Assembly (NCBI RefSeq): GCF_027943255.1
Contig: NC_072893.1
Coordinates: forward strand, 27,178,001-27,242,000
Source of the DNA: Anastrepha obliqua
Taxonomy: Eukaryota > Arthropoda > Insecta > Diptera > Tephritidae
Direction of reading: 5' to 3'
DNA length: 64,000 nucleotides
Each line of letters begins with the position of its first letter. Positions within the stretch are counted from its first letter, which is position 1. The position numbers and the translations under genes are program-made. Shown here in pieces: positions 11,700 through 22,399 of this stretch. Under the pieces are notes generated by a model. The model was not told the DNA's origin. It was given only the letters and a program-made list of their open reading frames with translations, and searched no databases.

Positions 11700-12975
11700 A
11701 TTTGTTTGCCGTTTGTAGCAGCATAAGCATTCCCATACAAGTACGAGGAATGCTGTTGGAGTGTCCGCCACATCGGTTAAAAATGCCGTATCAACAGTGC
11801 GCAGCCTCCTCATAGCTAAGCTTTCACACTCACATAAAAGGTGTATGACTGTTGCCTCTGCTTCTGTATTAAGACAGCTTCTACAGAAATCGAAGTACGG
11901 GAGTCCTAACCCTCTAGCGTGGCTGCCTGTTAAACAATGACCAGTTAATACCCCCATCATTTTTCTTATAGCTTCTGTGTTAAATCTTAACAAGCTTTTC
12001 AATCGACCGCTGTTCCAATTCGGCCATGTCGGTCTGCTTGGTTCGCATGTTGCGAGGTTTTGTCAGCTTGTATTTACCTTATTGATGGTTTTGCTATCTA
12101 TCAGTAGCTTACAAGTGGATAAAAGCATGGGTATCAGAGTCTTATCCACTTGGAGGTGAAGCGTTGTACCGGTTCGAGCAAGTTCATCCGCCTTGCAGTT
12201 TCCTGCTATATCCCTGTGGCCTGGCACCTAAACAAGGTGTACTTTGTAGTGTTTTGATACGTCATTTAGAAGTTTAAAAAATTCTAAGACTGTTTTGGAC
12301 GAGTGTGTTTTAGATGCTAGCGCTTTTATTGCTGCTTGACTGTCCGCGTATATGAAGACTTCATTTGTGGATAATACTCTCGTTTTTTATTTCTGTAAGT
12401 CCCTCTTTTATGGCAGTGACTTCCGCCTGAAATACACTGCAATGATCAGGTAGGCAAAATGATTGGCATACTCCGAGTTTATCAAAAGTAGGTGGAGACT
12501 CTGTTGTCTAGTTTTGAACCACCTGAATAGATATTTGTATCATTTTTCTTAACAATAAGCCCGTTATACCATTCCTCTTTGGAAGGAAATACTGTGATGA
12601 AAGATTTATTTAAATTGATATCTTTGGTCTTACAGAAATCCGGAGTAATAGGAATGCAGGAGAATTTTTTTAAAATTGAAGACTGTCCTCTCTGGTTCGT
12701 TCTGAGTAGGCCGGTTACTCTTAGTCTGAGAGCTGCTTTGGCAACTGTTTGCTTACCGAATTGCTCTATCGGTAAAAGGTTAAGCATAATATGTAGTGCC
12801 TCTGTGGGTCTAGTCCTAAGGACCCCGCAGATGCAAAGACTGGCCATTCTTCGAACATATACCATGGTTTTTTTGATATATAACTTATCATCAATAAGAC
12901 TTTTCACGAAAAAAATAGGTTCGCATTGGCTCCCACACAATTTGAAAAATACCTTGGAAACGTGACTAGACAAAA
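11700..12975 (-). pseudogene. RNase H-bearing non-LTR retrotransposon, 3' end (I/LOA/R1-like)
   Basis: Reading the minus strand from 12975 down, the end of the reverse-transcriptase region gives GVLRTRPTEALHIMLNLLPI and KQTVAKAALRLR. An RNase H domain follows: IYSGGSKLDNRV (the family's TDGS is altered to SGGS), then VPGHRDIAGNCKADELAR with the preceding Trp codon changed to a stop, near 12180-12240. The C-terminus is MMGVLTGHCLTGSHARGLG, then CRSCLNTEAE and LLCECESL, a zinc-knuckle typical of these elements. Such proteins copy element RNA at the insertion site in the nucleus. The 5' end is missing and several frames are needed. Confidence 0.78.
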
Positions 12976-12984
12976 TGCTTCGTA

Positions 12985-13640
12985 AATTGATTGAACCGAA
13001 TGCAAAAGAGTTAACAACGAGTTTAACAAAGCGTGCCAGTCGTCTGTCTTTCTCATGCTAGACGGCGCCATTTGCATACGCCAAGTGAAACCATGTCCTT
13101 CTCCACCTGACCTTTTAATCTAATCTTTTAATCTACTACCCCCAGCTGGTACCGCATCGAATACTTTCAGAGCCCTCAAGGCGTTTGTATCTATTCGGAC
13201 GACATAACTCAGCCAACGTAGCTGCTGGATCTTTATTCGCTCCGCTATGTCTATGTCGCCGTAAAGCTCATACAGGTCATTGTTCCATCGCCTGAGATAT
13301 TCGCCGTTGCCAACGTGCAAAGGTCCAAAAGTCTTACGCAGAATCTTTCCCTCAAGCACTCCAAGCATCGCTTCATCGGATGTTGTCATCGTCCAAGCTT
13401 CTGCGCCATACGTTAGGCCGGGCATGATGAGCGCCTTGTAGAGTGCTAGTTTTGTTCGTCGAGAGAGGACTTTACTACTAATTTGCCTACTTAGTCCAAA
13501 ATAACACTTGTTGGCTAAAGAGATTGTACGTTGGATTTCAAGGCAGATATTATATGTTCGGAACAAATTAGATGAGCGGCACAAAATCGCAACCGAAGAA
13601 ACGTTCAAGTTAGTGGAATCCATGTCAAGAGGTTTACTAG
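12985..13640 (-). pseudogene. RTE-like non-LTR 3' fragment
   Basis: The minus-strand translation from 13623 contains LEIQRTISLANKCYFGLSRQ, LYKALIMPGLTYGAEAWTM, GVLEGKILRKTFGPL, LYELYGDIDIAERIKIQQLR, then ALKVFDAVPAGGS. This is the C-terminal part of the reverse transcriptase of RTE-like elements. Reading continues in another frame to about 13000 (LGV..WRRLA-like). The catalytic YxDD part lies upstream and is absent. The same family is seen at 36.2-38.3 kb, where the catalytic segment is present. It abuts the previous non-LTR fragment at about 12980 without a visible tail. Confidence 0.78.
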
Positions 13641-13814
13641 AGGTTACCAGAAGGAAAGGTTATCCAACGTCTTACTAATTGTAGCTCTAAGTGTTTAGTA
13701 ATGCACCTGCCTTAATTTGTATGCAGACTTTTGCGCTCAAGATTTTTAAAGTAATTTTAGATTTGTTGTTGTTTTTGTAGTATGCTCATGTTTTTGTTAA
13801 ATATCTTCATACCA

Positions 13815-13871
13815 AAGGTTGTAACTAGTAAAGAAGGTTGTAACTAGTAAAGAAGGTTGTAACTAGTAAAG
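13815..13871. repeat. 19 bp minisatellite, three copies
   Basis: The unit aaggttgtaactagtaaag occurs three times in exact tandem, beginning near 13815. The array ends about 20 bp before the left TA of DD41D element copy A. Confidence 0.85.
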
Positions 13872-13892
13872 AACTAAAGAAATAATAATTTA

Positions 13893-14815
13893 TAAAGGGT
13901 AGTTAAGTTTTAAGGGCCGCTGTTGATTTTGAATAAAATACAATTTTTTTAAGAAAATATTATCATTTCTCTTTATTATTATAATATTGGTATGGCTCAA
14001 TTATTATATATACAAAACAAAATATCGGCCAAATGGCCGCTGCGGCCTCGCCAGCACACCTCCATCCGATGGTCGAAATTTTCGATGACGCTAAGGCATA
14101 ATTGAGATTCTATGCCGTTAATGTACCGAACTAACTCATCCTTTAGCTCTTCAATTGTTGCTGGCTTACCGACGCACATCTTTTCCTTCAAATAACCCCA
14201 GAGAAAGAAGTCCAACGGTGTCAAATCACATGACCTTGGCGGCCAATTGACATCGCCGGCCATCAAATTTTTCGCGCAAAAGAGCCATTGTTTCGTTAGC
14301 TGTGTGATAAGTGGCACCGTCCTGTTGAAACCACATATCGTCCACATCCATACCTTCCAATTCGGGTCATAAAAAGTTCGGTATCATCTCACGATAGCGA
14401 ATACTATTCACAGTAACTGCCTGACCGACCTCATTTTGAAAAAAATACGGCCCAATGATGCCGCCGGCCCATAAACCGCACCAAACAGTCACTCTTTGTG
14501 GGTGCATTGGTTTTTCGGCAATCACTCTTGGATTATCATTTGCCCAAATGCGGAAATTCTGCTTATTGACGAATCCACTGAGGACGATTAAATTGACCGA
14601 AAAAATCACGATATGCCCGATATGAATTTTGATTTGAACGCCGGTTTTCATAATAAGCCTGAATAACTTTAACGCATTGCTTGATTATGTGTCTTTCCAT
14701 GGTTCAAATTGAATTAGTCTAGAATTGAAAAATGTGAAATGAAATGCAGAAAAACACTTGACGTTTAGGTGTGATTCACATTCAATATCGGCCCTTGAAA
14801 TTTAACCACCCTTTA
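13893..14815 (-). mobile_element. DD41D-type Tc1/mariner element, copy A (deleted)
   Basis: The left end aagggtagttaagttttaag and the reverse complement of the right end (aagggtggttaaatttcaag) form an imperfect terminal inverted repeat. TA dinucleotides flank it at 13893-13894 and 14814-14815. The body is 919 bp. A closely related copy lies at 33740-34670. The minus-strand transposase has an internal deletion that removes the first catalytic Asp region. A full-length parent would be expected near 1.3 kb (inference from related elements). Confidence 0.88.
13997..14703 (-). pseudogene. DD41D transposase, copy A, internally deleted
   Basis: The reading frame starts at 14703 with MERHIIKQCVKVIQAYYENR and runs to FFGQFNRP. 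It then jumps, out of frame, to SGFVNKQNFRIWANDNPRVI, MHPQRVTVWCGLWAGGIIGP, and after more frame changes WPPRSCDLTPLDFFLWGYL and VGKPATIEELKDELVRYING. The segment lost between FGQFNRP and SGFVNKQ would hold the second HTH and the SDEAHFHL motif with the first Asp. The segment around the second Asp (QQDGATCHTA in copy B) is also frame-disrupted here. The enzyme cannot be functional as it stands. Confidence 0.82.
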
Positions 14816-15660
14816 TTATAGAATTATCTTTTCAGTGGTTGAAAAGTATAGTAAACCTTGCCTTGTGCGCACAGTTTTGCTGTTAAGGTCTGTACACAAT
14901 TCCTAACAGTAAACCCTTTGTAAGCAGAGAATCTAAGCACACACACACACATGCAATCATTTTCCACTTCGTTGCTTATCGATTTTATAGCTACATTCGT
15001 ACATAGTTACGTATCGTTGGCGAATTTCAGTCGGCCATGAATGTGTCTAAACTGTTTTTAATTAGATTATTCACTCCCAGCCAGATGCTAATCAAAAACA
15101 CAATAATCAATAAGTGAACAAATAGAATGAGATTACGAGCTATTCACACATGCGTGTGTGTGTGCAAGTAGGCACTGAAGATGACTTTCAAGCAATGCAA
15201 CGCGAACGCAAGGCAATTTGCACATAACTCGTTTTCCCACTTCACTTCAAAGGCTAGCATTCAGATGTTGATTTGACATTTTCCTGCCGATAATTGACAT
15301 TCAAATTGAATGTTTACTCTTTACATTGTCGGCGCCCACACTCAATATGCATCAGACTCACCACTCGCCCCATTCACAATTCACAGTTCACTCTTTGGCA
15401 GCAACAATTCACTTACGTTCCACTGCTTCTAATGCAATACAGGTCACAAAGGGAAACCGATTGCAAGCAACTTCCATGCGAAACTATTGCTTAAATGTAG
15501 AGCTTTTATTTATTGTTTTTTTAGCTTTAATAATAGAATATATTTAAAATAATTACATACAGAAATATCAGCTCATATGGAATCAAAGGAAATTTCCACA
15601 ATAAAGCATCAAAATGCAAGATCAAACAAAAACTACACGCAAATTTCATATTGAGTTATA
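14816..15660. other. No recognised gene; CA microsatellite
   Basis: Noncoding. A (CA)n run sits near 14938-14951 and gtgtgtgtgtg near 15154. Two overlapping plus-strand frames of 66 and 73 codons at 15294-15547 show no motif. Nothing else was identified before the mariner terminus at 15663. Confidence 0.5.
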
Positions 15661-16933
15661 TAAGGTTGGCCAAAAAGTCTTGCGGTATTTCCGCAAGCTT
15701 GTCTTTGCAAGCGCGTAGTTCTAGTTGTATTCGTCGCATCGGTTCACGCTAGAGCTTTTTGGAAAGCCCTTTTCACGTGCTAACACGTGTTTGATTAATT
15801 GTTGTTTGCTTTTAGTCGTTCGTGAGTTATAGCATCGCAAACATGGAGCAAAATAAAGAGAAAATACGGCATATTTTACAGTACTACTACGATAAAGGCA
15901 AAAATGCATCTCATGCTGCCAATAAAATTTGTGCAGTTTATGGACCCGATACAGTTTCCATTTCCACCGCACAACGATGGTTTCAACGTTTTCGTTCTGG
16001 TGCAGAGGTGATCGAAGATGCGCCACGGTCCGGAAGGCCTGTCGTCGAAAATTGCGATAAAATCGCTGAATTGATCGAAAGAGACCGGCATAGTAGCAGC
16101 CGTAGCATCGGCCAAGAGCTGGGCATGAGTCATCAAACCGTTATAAACCATTTGAAGAAGCTTGGATTCAAAAAGAAGCTCGATGTATGGGTACCACACG
16201 ACTTGACGCAAAAAAACATTTTTGCCCGTATGGATGCATGCGAATCGCTTCTGAATCGCAACAAAATCGACCCGTTTTTGAAGCGGATGGTGATTGGCGA
16301 TGAAAAGTGGGTCACTTACGACAACGTTAAGGGCAAACGGTCGTGGTCGAAAAGCGGTGAAGCTGCCCAGACGGTGGCCAAGCCTGGATTGACGGCCAGG
16401 AAGGTTCTTCTGTGGGTTTGGTGGGATTGGCAGGGAATCATCCACTATGAGCTGCTCCCCTATGGCCAAACGCTCAATTCGGACCTGTACTGCCAACAAC
16501 TGGACCGCTTGAATGCAGCACTCATGCAGAAGAGGCCATCTTTGATCAACAGAGGCCGAATTGGACAATGCCAGGCCACACACATCTTTGGTGACAAGCC
16601 AGAAGCTCCGGGAGCTCGGATGGGAGGTTCTTTTGCATCCACCGTATAGTCCGGATCTCGCACCAAGTGATTACCACCTATTTCTGTCCATAGCGAACGA
16701 GCTTGGTTGTCGGAAGTTGTCCACAAGAGAGTCGTGTGAAAATTGGCTCTCCGAGTTTTTTGACAATAGGGAAGGGAGCTTCTATAAGAGGGGCATTATG
16801 AAGTTGGCATCTCGTTGGGAACTCGTCATCGAACAAAACGGCGCATATTTGACTTAAATCGCATTATTATAACCAATTTTATGAACAATTGAAAATTCAA
16901 TAAAAATACCGCAAGACTTTTTTGACAACCTTA
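15661..16933 (+). mobile_element. Mariner, mellifera-type, with both TIRs
   Basis: The left end aggttggccaaaaagtcttg and the reverse complement of the right end (aggttgtcaaaaaagtcttg) are inverted repeats that extend through cggtattt. TA sits at 15661-15662 and 16932-16933, within TATATA tracts, so the exact target duplication is ambiguous. The body is about 1269 bp, the normal size for mariner. A single-lesion transposase lies inside on the plus strand. The right end directly abuts the AT tail of a SINE, so the mariner probably inserted into that tail. Confidence 0.93.
15843..16857 (+). pseudogene. Mariner transposase (mellifera-type), one frameshift
   Basis: Starting at ATG 15843 (MEQNKEKIRHILQYYYDKGK), the frame carries the first HTH, the linker RSGRPVVENCDKIAELIERD, a second HTH with MSHQTVINHLKKLGF, then WVPHDLTQKN. 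VIGDEKWVTYDN holds the first catalytic Asp. The frame breaks at about 16560, where a short deletion precedes DNARPHTSLV (second Asp). Translation resumes in another frame through HPPYSPDLAPSDYHLF (third Asp) to EQNGAYLT and a stop at 16855-16857. All three Asp codons are therefore present. This is the best-preserved mellifera-type copy in the window. The longer reverse-strand frame over it is antisense and meaningless. Confidence 0.92.
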
Positions 16934-16935
16934 TA

Positions 16936-17245
16936 TATAATTGGCGCGTACACCGCATTTTGGTGTTGGGCCGAGGTCTTCTTCCTACTTGTGGCGTGCG
17001 TCTTGAGGTTGTTAGGCAGTAGGCCTCAGTTTCAAGCCAACTCCGAACGGCAGATATTTTTTATTAGGAGCTTTTTTATGGCAGAAATGCACTGCGAGGT
17101 TTGCCGTTGCCTACCGAGGGGCGACCGCTTTTAGAAAAAACTTTTTCTTCATTTTGTCTTTCACCGAGGTTTGAACCTACGTTCTCTCTGAATTCCGAAT
17201 GATAGTCACGCACCAACCCAAGCGGCTACGGCGGCCGCCATATTG
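16936..17245 (-). repeat. tRNA-derived SINE, near full length
   Basis: Reading the minus strand, the head is gcggccgccgtagccgcttg then gttggtgcgtgactatcatt. An A-box-like start is followed by a B-box-like ggttcaaacctcgg. A body with cggtcgcccctcggtaggca and ctgccgttcggagttggctt follows, and the tail is acgcgccaattatatataag. RNA polymerase III promoter boxes of this kind identify tRNA-derived SINEs. Other copies or fragments lie near 11.1, 20.4, 21.2/22.3, 35.9 and 47.9 kb. Confidence 0.8.
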
Positions 17246-17638
17246 AGTGCATGTGATTTATTTCGCCCATAAAAATATTAATCTACATATGTAGGTGTGA
17301 AAGGGTTTGTAAGCACATAAAAAGGTTGACGCTCATTTGCATTTGGCTTTAAAAATCTGCATTCATAAATAAATATCTGCACGTATGGGGAAAGAGCATT
17401 CAGGTCAAGGGCTTCGAAGTATTTATGGATGTATGTGTGTGTGTGTTTTTTTTTTTTGGTATGCAAACTTGGCAGGTGGATTCTTCTAAAGACGCATTCT
17501 ATGCCCGATTCACATACGATATTTCCTGGCTCTTTTTTAACTAAGTTTCGTAGTGCCTACAGACTAAACCAACCCATCGCCTCGCTGTTTTGCTTTTTCC
17601 CCCTCGGTATTACCAGTTCAGATATTCCTTCGAGAGGG
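17246..17638. other. No recognised gene
   Basis: Noncoding sequence with a (TG)n then T-rich run near 17430-17458. Short reading frames on both strands have no motif. Confidence 0.5.
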
Positions 17639-17639
17639 C

Positions 17640-18340
17640 AGGATGTGTTTATTCACTCATTTGTCTGCGTTCGTTGTCATTATGTCTCAGCCTTCGCATA
17701 ATTGTTGAGGCTACGTTACAACCATATTTCCACGTTCCTTCAGGTTCTAGCATATATTGTACTAGGACAGCAGCTGTCATGCTCTCGCCGATATTTGAGC
17801 GCCACACGCTTCGTTCCGCATCAAATCTAGAACATTCCAACAGAGCATGCTCAGGAGTTTCATATTTTTCTTGGCAGTATAGGCAAAATTTGGAGTCTGT
17901 GTGCTTGTATGTATTTGTACAAATACTGCCTGAAACAGCCATGCCCAATTAAAAACTGTGTAAGCATGAAATTAACGTTTCCATGTGTTCCCCGGATCCA
18001 TTTCTGTATGTCCTATATCGTATATCGTTCCATTTGGTCTGCCAATTTTGCAGAGCGATATCATCGATCCACTGTAGTGCGTCCCTCACTGAGGCTTTGT
18101 CACCAGAAATCCGCGAGTTTTTTGTATGCCTGTATTTTTATTTCATACATTTTGTCTTTATTTCGAAGGGAATTCTACCTGCTATTACCCCTGCCGCTCC
18201 GTCAGATATGTTCCTGTAGCCTCTAATGATTCTAGCATTGCATAATCTACGCACCCGTTTAGTCTGTCTCAAGTAGCTGGAATATTTCATTACGTATGTA
18301 TATCGTTCATTTTCTACAAGAGTGGCATAGTCCAAAAAGT
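17640..18340 (-). pseudogene. R1-like non-LTR retrotransposon C-terminal fragment
   Basis: From 18340 down the minus strand reads LCNARIIRGYRNISDGAAGV then IAGRIPFE. After a frame change comes DALQWIDDIALQNWQ, and then LTQFLIGHGCFRQYLYKY. From 17948 the C-terminal knuckle is CLYCQEKYETPEHALLECSR followed by FDAERSVWR. The order (gyRTISdGAA, LTGHGCFR, CxxC...EHxLxEC) is that of R1-clade open reading frame 2 after the reverse transcriptase. No catalytic segment is included. Both ends are truncated. Confidence 0.78.
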
Positions 18341-18479
18341 CGAGAAAAACGGCTCCAAAGTAGTATTGAGAGTATCTTCAATATCACAATAATATCACCA
18401 TGAAACCAAACAGACCAGGAATGGAGCGCGTAAAGGTCAAAATAAATATTTCCATTACTCAAAACAATTTTTTGTATTT

Positions 18480-19165
18480 AGTGAAGAAGTAACTCAAAAA
18501 CGAGATTTGTAGGGCGGTGTCATCTGCAAAAGTTCCGACGATAGTTTCCTCTGTGATTTGTAGATCTTGAGTTTAAAGCAAGTAAAATATTGCGCCCATT
18601 GTACTACCTTTGGGTACGCCAACCAAACTTCTTTAACGAAGAAGTGCCGGACTTTGGGGTAGGACTTGATGAAAGAATAATAATTTATGAGTGCCTTTTA
18701 TTTTGCAGCGTAAGTCGTCATACCAAACGCGATCGAAGGCTTGAGATGTATCAAGAAGTGCAGCCGTGTAATAATTCTCCTGCTCAAAAGCTTTGTGAAT
18801 ACAATTTACAAGTCCGTGTATTTGTTCGGTGGTGTATTTTTCTGAAGCCGAATTACTCTTGAATCTTGAATTAAGTGCATCATTATTTTGAGAAATCGAG
18901 ATTCCATAACTTTGAAGACAATGGGTAAAAAACTGTTAGGACGATAAAAATCCTCTTTTTCAATGCTCTTTCCTGGCTTAAGGATCATTTTTATTTGTGC
19001 AACTTTCCATTGGGAAGGAATAAAAGCAGTTAGTATGATAGCCTACCTGAGAAAAGAGATTCCTCTATCGGACAGTTGTTTGAGTAGTTCTCCAGTGATG
19101 AGATCCTACTCGGAAGCTTTCTTTGTTTTGAGCCGTCCTATTGCTGCTTTTACTTAGATTTTCGA
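18480..19165 (-). pseudogene. Jockey-like reverse transcriptase fragment
   Basis: Minus strand from 19160: MILKPGKSIEKEDFYRPNSF and LPIVFKVMESRFLK (the early RT region, PxKPG..YRPIsLL). In other frames follow CIHKAFEQENYYTAALLDTS then QAFDRVW (motif A Asp). Near 18480-18600 comes a GxPxGS-like block and TIVGTFADDTALQ, where FADD takes the place of the usual YADD motif. This is the catalytic core of a jockey-type element, broken by at least two frame changes. It abuts the R1-like fragment on its left. Confidence 0.72.
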
Positions 19166-19354
19166 AAAAAGGTTTATGGGTGGGTCCAACCTGTGGATGA
19201 GTGCCTGAGTGCCTTTGACTTGTGGACGCAGACCTAAACTATGATAATTCGCTGATATTTTCAGATATGACGTCACATAAGCATCTTTCAGTTTTTACTG
19301 AAATTTGTAGTTGTTGTTGTTGAAGTGGTTGAGCATTTCTATTGAAACCATCCT

Positions 19355-19945
19355 AATTAGCGATCAGCGCCCCGTTTTACTCCACTGTTCTTGTGCGCTG
19401 TCTGCAAACTTTTTATTTTTATTTCTGAGATTTTATTAATTTGCTGTAAGAAGGTCACGCCGAAAGAGCGAAGTCTCGTTCTCTCCAGATCTTGGCATTC
19501 CCTTAAATAGTGGAAAAGACTTTTGTTCACCCTCTGCACCAGCCAGCTTCTGCAGCGGGGATTGAAAGGAAGGTTAAGTCTGGCTGCGTGATCGCCTACC
19601 TTCCAGTGACCTGTAAGGATTGCAGTCATACGTGAGATGCTTGGGCGAGAGTATCCTAACAGGTAATTCCACCTCAGAATGTTGTACGACGACCATGTTT
19701 GTTGTAGTGCATGCAATTAATTGCTTCCACCTTCTTTCAGCTAAAGTAGTGTGAAGCAATGGATATTTTTAATGTGTTGAATGGAGTAACAACTGCTACC
19801 GCCTCTGTTATATTTACTACTGAACCTTTTCTTGCTGGCTCATCTGCTATCTCATTACCCTCCATATTTCTATGACCGGGAACCCATAACAGAATGATTT
19901 GAAGCTAATGATTGACCAAGCAATTCTAGTTCCTCTCTACACTGT
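19355..19945 (-). pseudogene. RNase H and C-terminus of a non-LTR element (I/LOA-like)
   Basis: Near 19880 the minus strand gives WVPGHRNMEGNEIADE followed by ARKGSVVN, the last RNase H motif. Downstream are ILTGHWKVGDHAARLNLPFN, PRCRSWLV, FHYLRECQDLERTRLRSFG and VTFLQQINKISEIKIK. The second knuckle cysteine is lost (CRSW for CRSC). A frameshift lies between the RNase H and the C-terminal frames. Similar C-termini occur at 11.7, 52.3 and 59.6 kb. Confidence 0.72.
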
Positions 19946-20415
19946 AAAACTAAGAGATCTACTTAGCTCTGCTGAGATATACTTATCAATGGGAATTCTT
20001 TAACCGTAAGTACCGGCTAAGTTAAGTAATACAATGAATTTCTATTTCATATTGTAGTCTACTCATATGCCTGATTTACAGGCGATTAATCAGTACTTGG
20101 CAATGAATTTATATTCTTCCGTTTTTTATTCACATACAGGTCTTTTATTTTTATTTGCTGCTCTTATCTCGCGATAAACTACGAGTATATTCTCATTTTT
20201 ATTGTATCTTTCAGAAAAGAACAGCCCCTCTATCTGTGCACACGTGTGTTATGTAAGTGCTTATATATGGCCATAAAACTGAATGGTGAATAAAAATAGC
20301 ACTAACCATAATAAGCCCATTCGCCATGGAAAACATTGCAGCAACATTTTTGCCAACGAACCTAAGTCAGTTCTATGGATTACGCCACCGAAAACAAACC
20401 ATAAATTTCACATAA
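19946..20415. other. No recognised gene
   Basis: Noncoding sequence between non-LTR debris and a SINE. No motif, terminal repeat or RNA gene was noticed. Confidence 0.5.
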
Positions 20416-20419
20416 CTAC

Positions 20420-20725
20420 TACAGATGGCCGCTGTAGCGAAGTAAGTTGTGCGTGACTATCACTCGATTAGTCAGGGTGCGAACTTCACTGTGGGCATGA
20501 AACATGAAATGATAGAAAAAGTTCTTTCGTATAGGCATTGGAGAAGCTGCGAGCGTATTTTTCTCTGAAAGTGTAAAAAACGCTTCTCATAAGCAGCTTT
20601 TTCAATTCACAGGTGGCATACAACCTTTGATAGATTTGAGGAGTAGCCGCACGGCACAAATTATAGGCGAAGCTTCGTGAAACACCCCCAAAAAAGGAGG
20701 ATATATGCATATGTATATAAGGATG
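20420..20725 (+). repeat. tRNA-derived SINE, diverged full-length copy
   Basis: The head atggccgctgtagcgaagta then gttgtgcgtgactatcactc matches the family A-box region; the B-box is degraded (gtgcgaactt). The distal body has ggcacaaattataggcgaag and cgtgaaacacccccaaaaaa before an AT-rich tail. Its orientation is opposite to the copy at 17 kb. Confidence 0.62.
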
Positions 20726-20779
20726 ATACAATCTTTTTATTCCAAATTTATTCTATGATGAAAAACAATTAGACTTACT

Positions 20780-21150
20780 TACTCACTTAAATGGCTATTA
20801 CCGAGTTACAACTTGCCGAATTGACTCGTTAAGTGCTTCTTTTTTCTCCACACTTTTTTCAATTTCTTCAGCCAAGAAATTTGGTCTTTCCATCGGGCAC
20901 GAGCGCGTCCTCTTCGCCGCCGATCGTCAACTACCGTCTCAAACACCTTCTTTGCCAGAGCAGTTCCTTTCATATGGATGGCATGGCCCAGCCACCTTAG
21001 TCGCTAAAGATTGACTAGTTTTTCTATCAATATCTGTAAGTATCTCTGTAAAGCTCATACATTCGAATGCAGCAACCGTCAGCTACGCGAGCAGTGCCAA
21101 AAATCTTGCAAAGTACTTTCTTCTCAAAACTTCAAGACCGACTTTTTTTT
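20780..21150 (-). pseudogene. RTE-like 3' fragment (second lineage)
   Basis: Near 20900-21010 the minus strand gives RLRWLGHAIHMKGTALAKKV, FETVVDDRRRRGRARARWKD, preceded by a diverged LYRD segment. This is the C-terminal RTE signature (RLRWxGHxxRM...GRPxxRWxDQ). The AKKVF..VVDxRRRRGR wording differs from the KVFDAVPAGGSRGRGR wording of the 13 kb and 36 kb copies, so it is a separate lineage. It is truncated on both sides. Confidence 0.66.
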
Positions 21151-21234
21151 AATGTTCCTGTGCCGCTTAAATTTTATTGATTACCATTGAATTCCCAAGT
21201 GAAAAATTCACCTTTCGTAAATTTAGATTTAAGA

Positions 21235-21444
21235 CTCTTTTTTGTGTTTTTAGCCGAGCTCCTCCTATTATTTGTGGAGTGCGTTTTGATGTCTTCCGCA
21301 AAAGGAAGGATCTACAGTTTGACGCCACCTCCGAATGGCAGATGGTTTTATATGAGGAACTTTTCAAGGCAAAAATACACTCGCAAATTTGCCAATGTCT
21401 GCTGAGGGGGGGCGACCACTATTAGAAGACACTTTTTCTATCAA
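21235..21444 (-). repeat. SINE, distal part (split copy)
   Basis: gagctcctcctattatttgt, ctccgaatggcagatggttt and gggggcgaccactattagaa match the reverse-oriented SINE body at 17 kb. The sequence stops near tttttctatcaa, where non-LTR coding sequence begins. The missing head lies at 22255-22335, so the two parts are one SINE interrupted by 21445-22254. Confidence 0.72.
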
Positions 21445-22254
21445 TAAGACTTAACTAGATTGGAAGCTTGGTGTGATGATAACTCCTTACCTCTTAATGC
21501 TGGTAAATGTCAGCACATGTCATTCAGTTCACGAAAAGTTACGATTGATTTCGATTAGAAGTTGGGCACTACCACCCTCGAAAAAAGTTATGGAAAGAAA
21601 GATTTGGGGGTCATATTATATTTACATCGAAAATGTCGTTTTCCAAACATATAGACTTTATGATTGCCAAGTCTAGATCTATGCTTGGCTTTGTAATAAG
21701 GAATTCAAGGGAGTTCCAGGATATTTCTACGCTGAGGAATTTGTATTTTTCTCTTGTGAGATCAAACCTCGAATATTGCATTATTATTTGGGGTCCATTC
21801 TATATGGGTTCATCTTTAAAAATTGAGAAGGTTCAAAAACGTTTCACTAGATTTGCTATTCATTCACTTCGTGCAGTTTGCCTGCATTTAAAAGTAGATG
21901 TCTTTTGTTAGCATTGCCAACTTTAGAAATGCGGAGAAAAACTTCATCGGTAATGTTTATAAGGGACATAGTTACGAACCATATCAAATGTCACTTCTTG
22001 CTGGAGCTAATACTCTTTAATTGTCCCACTCGTAACCTAAGACTCAGCAATATGTTCCATTTATCTTATCACAAGACCAATTTTAGTCGAAATGAACCGC
22101 TTGCACGTTGTATAAGACAGTCTAACCAATTATGCAAACATTTGGATATATTCTCTAACTCACGAGAGACTTTCAAATCAAAACTTAACCTGGAGATATA
22201 CTTTTTGAATTGGGACTAATGTATCTCACTTTAATTGATAAAAGAATGAATAAA
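21445..22254 (+). pseudogene. Non-LTR (CR1/jockey-type) RT C-terminus inserted in a SINE
   Basis: Frames in succession give LEAWCDDNSLPLNAGKCQHM, KDLGVIL, SFSKHIDFMIAKSRSMLGFV, LRNLYFSLVRSNLEYCIIIW, SLKIEKVQKRFTRFA, then LALPTLEMRRKTSSVMFIRD, PTRNLRLSNMF and SRETFKSKLNLE. This is the thumb and C-terminal part of a CR1/jockey-type reverse transcriptase. The coding ends at a stop at 22217-22219, and a short AT-rich end (aagaatgaataaattg) precedes the SINE head. Its position between two halves of one SINE implies insertion after the SINE. Confidence 0.72.
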
Positions 22255-22335
22255 TTGGTGTTTCGTGTCGATCATGGGCACTTTTGAATGGTAGTCATGC
22301 AGCAACCCATTCGGCTAGGCGGCCGTTGATTGCAG
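22255..22335 (-). repeat. SINE, head part (split copy)
   Basis: gaatggtagtcatgcagcaa followed by cccattcggctaggcggccg is the tRNA-like head in reverse orientation (A-box side). It completes the SINE whose body ends at 21444. Confidence 0.75.
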
Positions 22336-22399
22336 ATGGATATTATTTAATCTCCTCCGTTCAATTTCACTTCGGAAATGTCTAGAAAAAGATATCCTA

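Noticed and set aside
12579..12965. 128-codon plus-strand frame
   Set aside because: Antisense to the RT/RNase H region of the minus-strand non-LTR element; no motif.
15876..16583. 235-codon open frame on the minus strand
   Set aside because: It lies exactly antisense to the mellifera-type mariner transposase and has no protein motif; it is a by-product of that gene's codon pattern.
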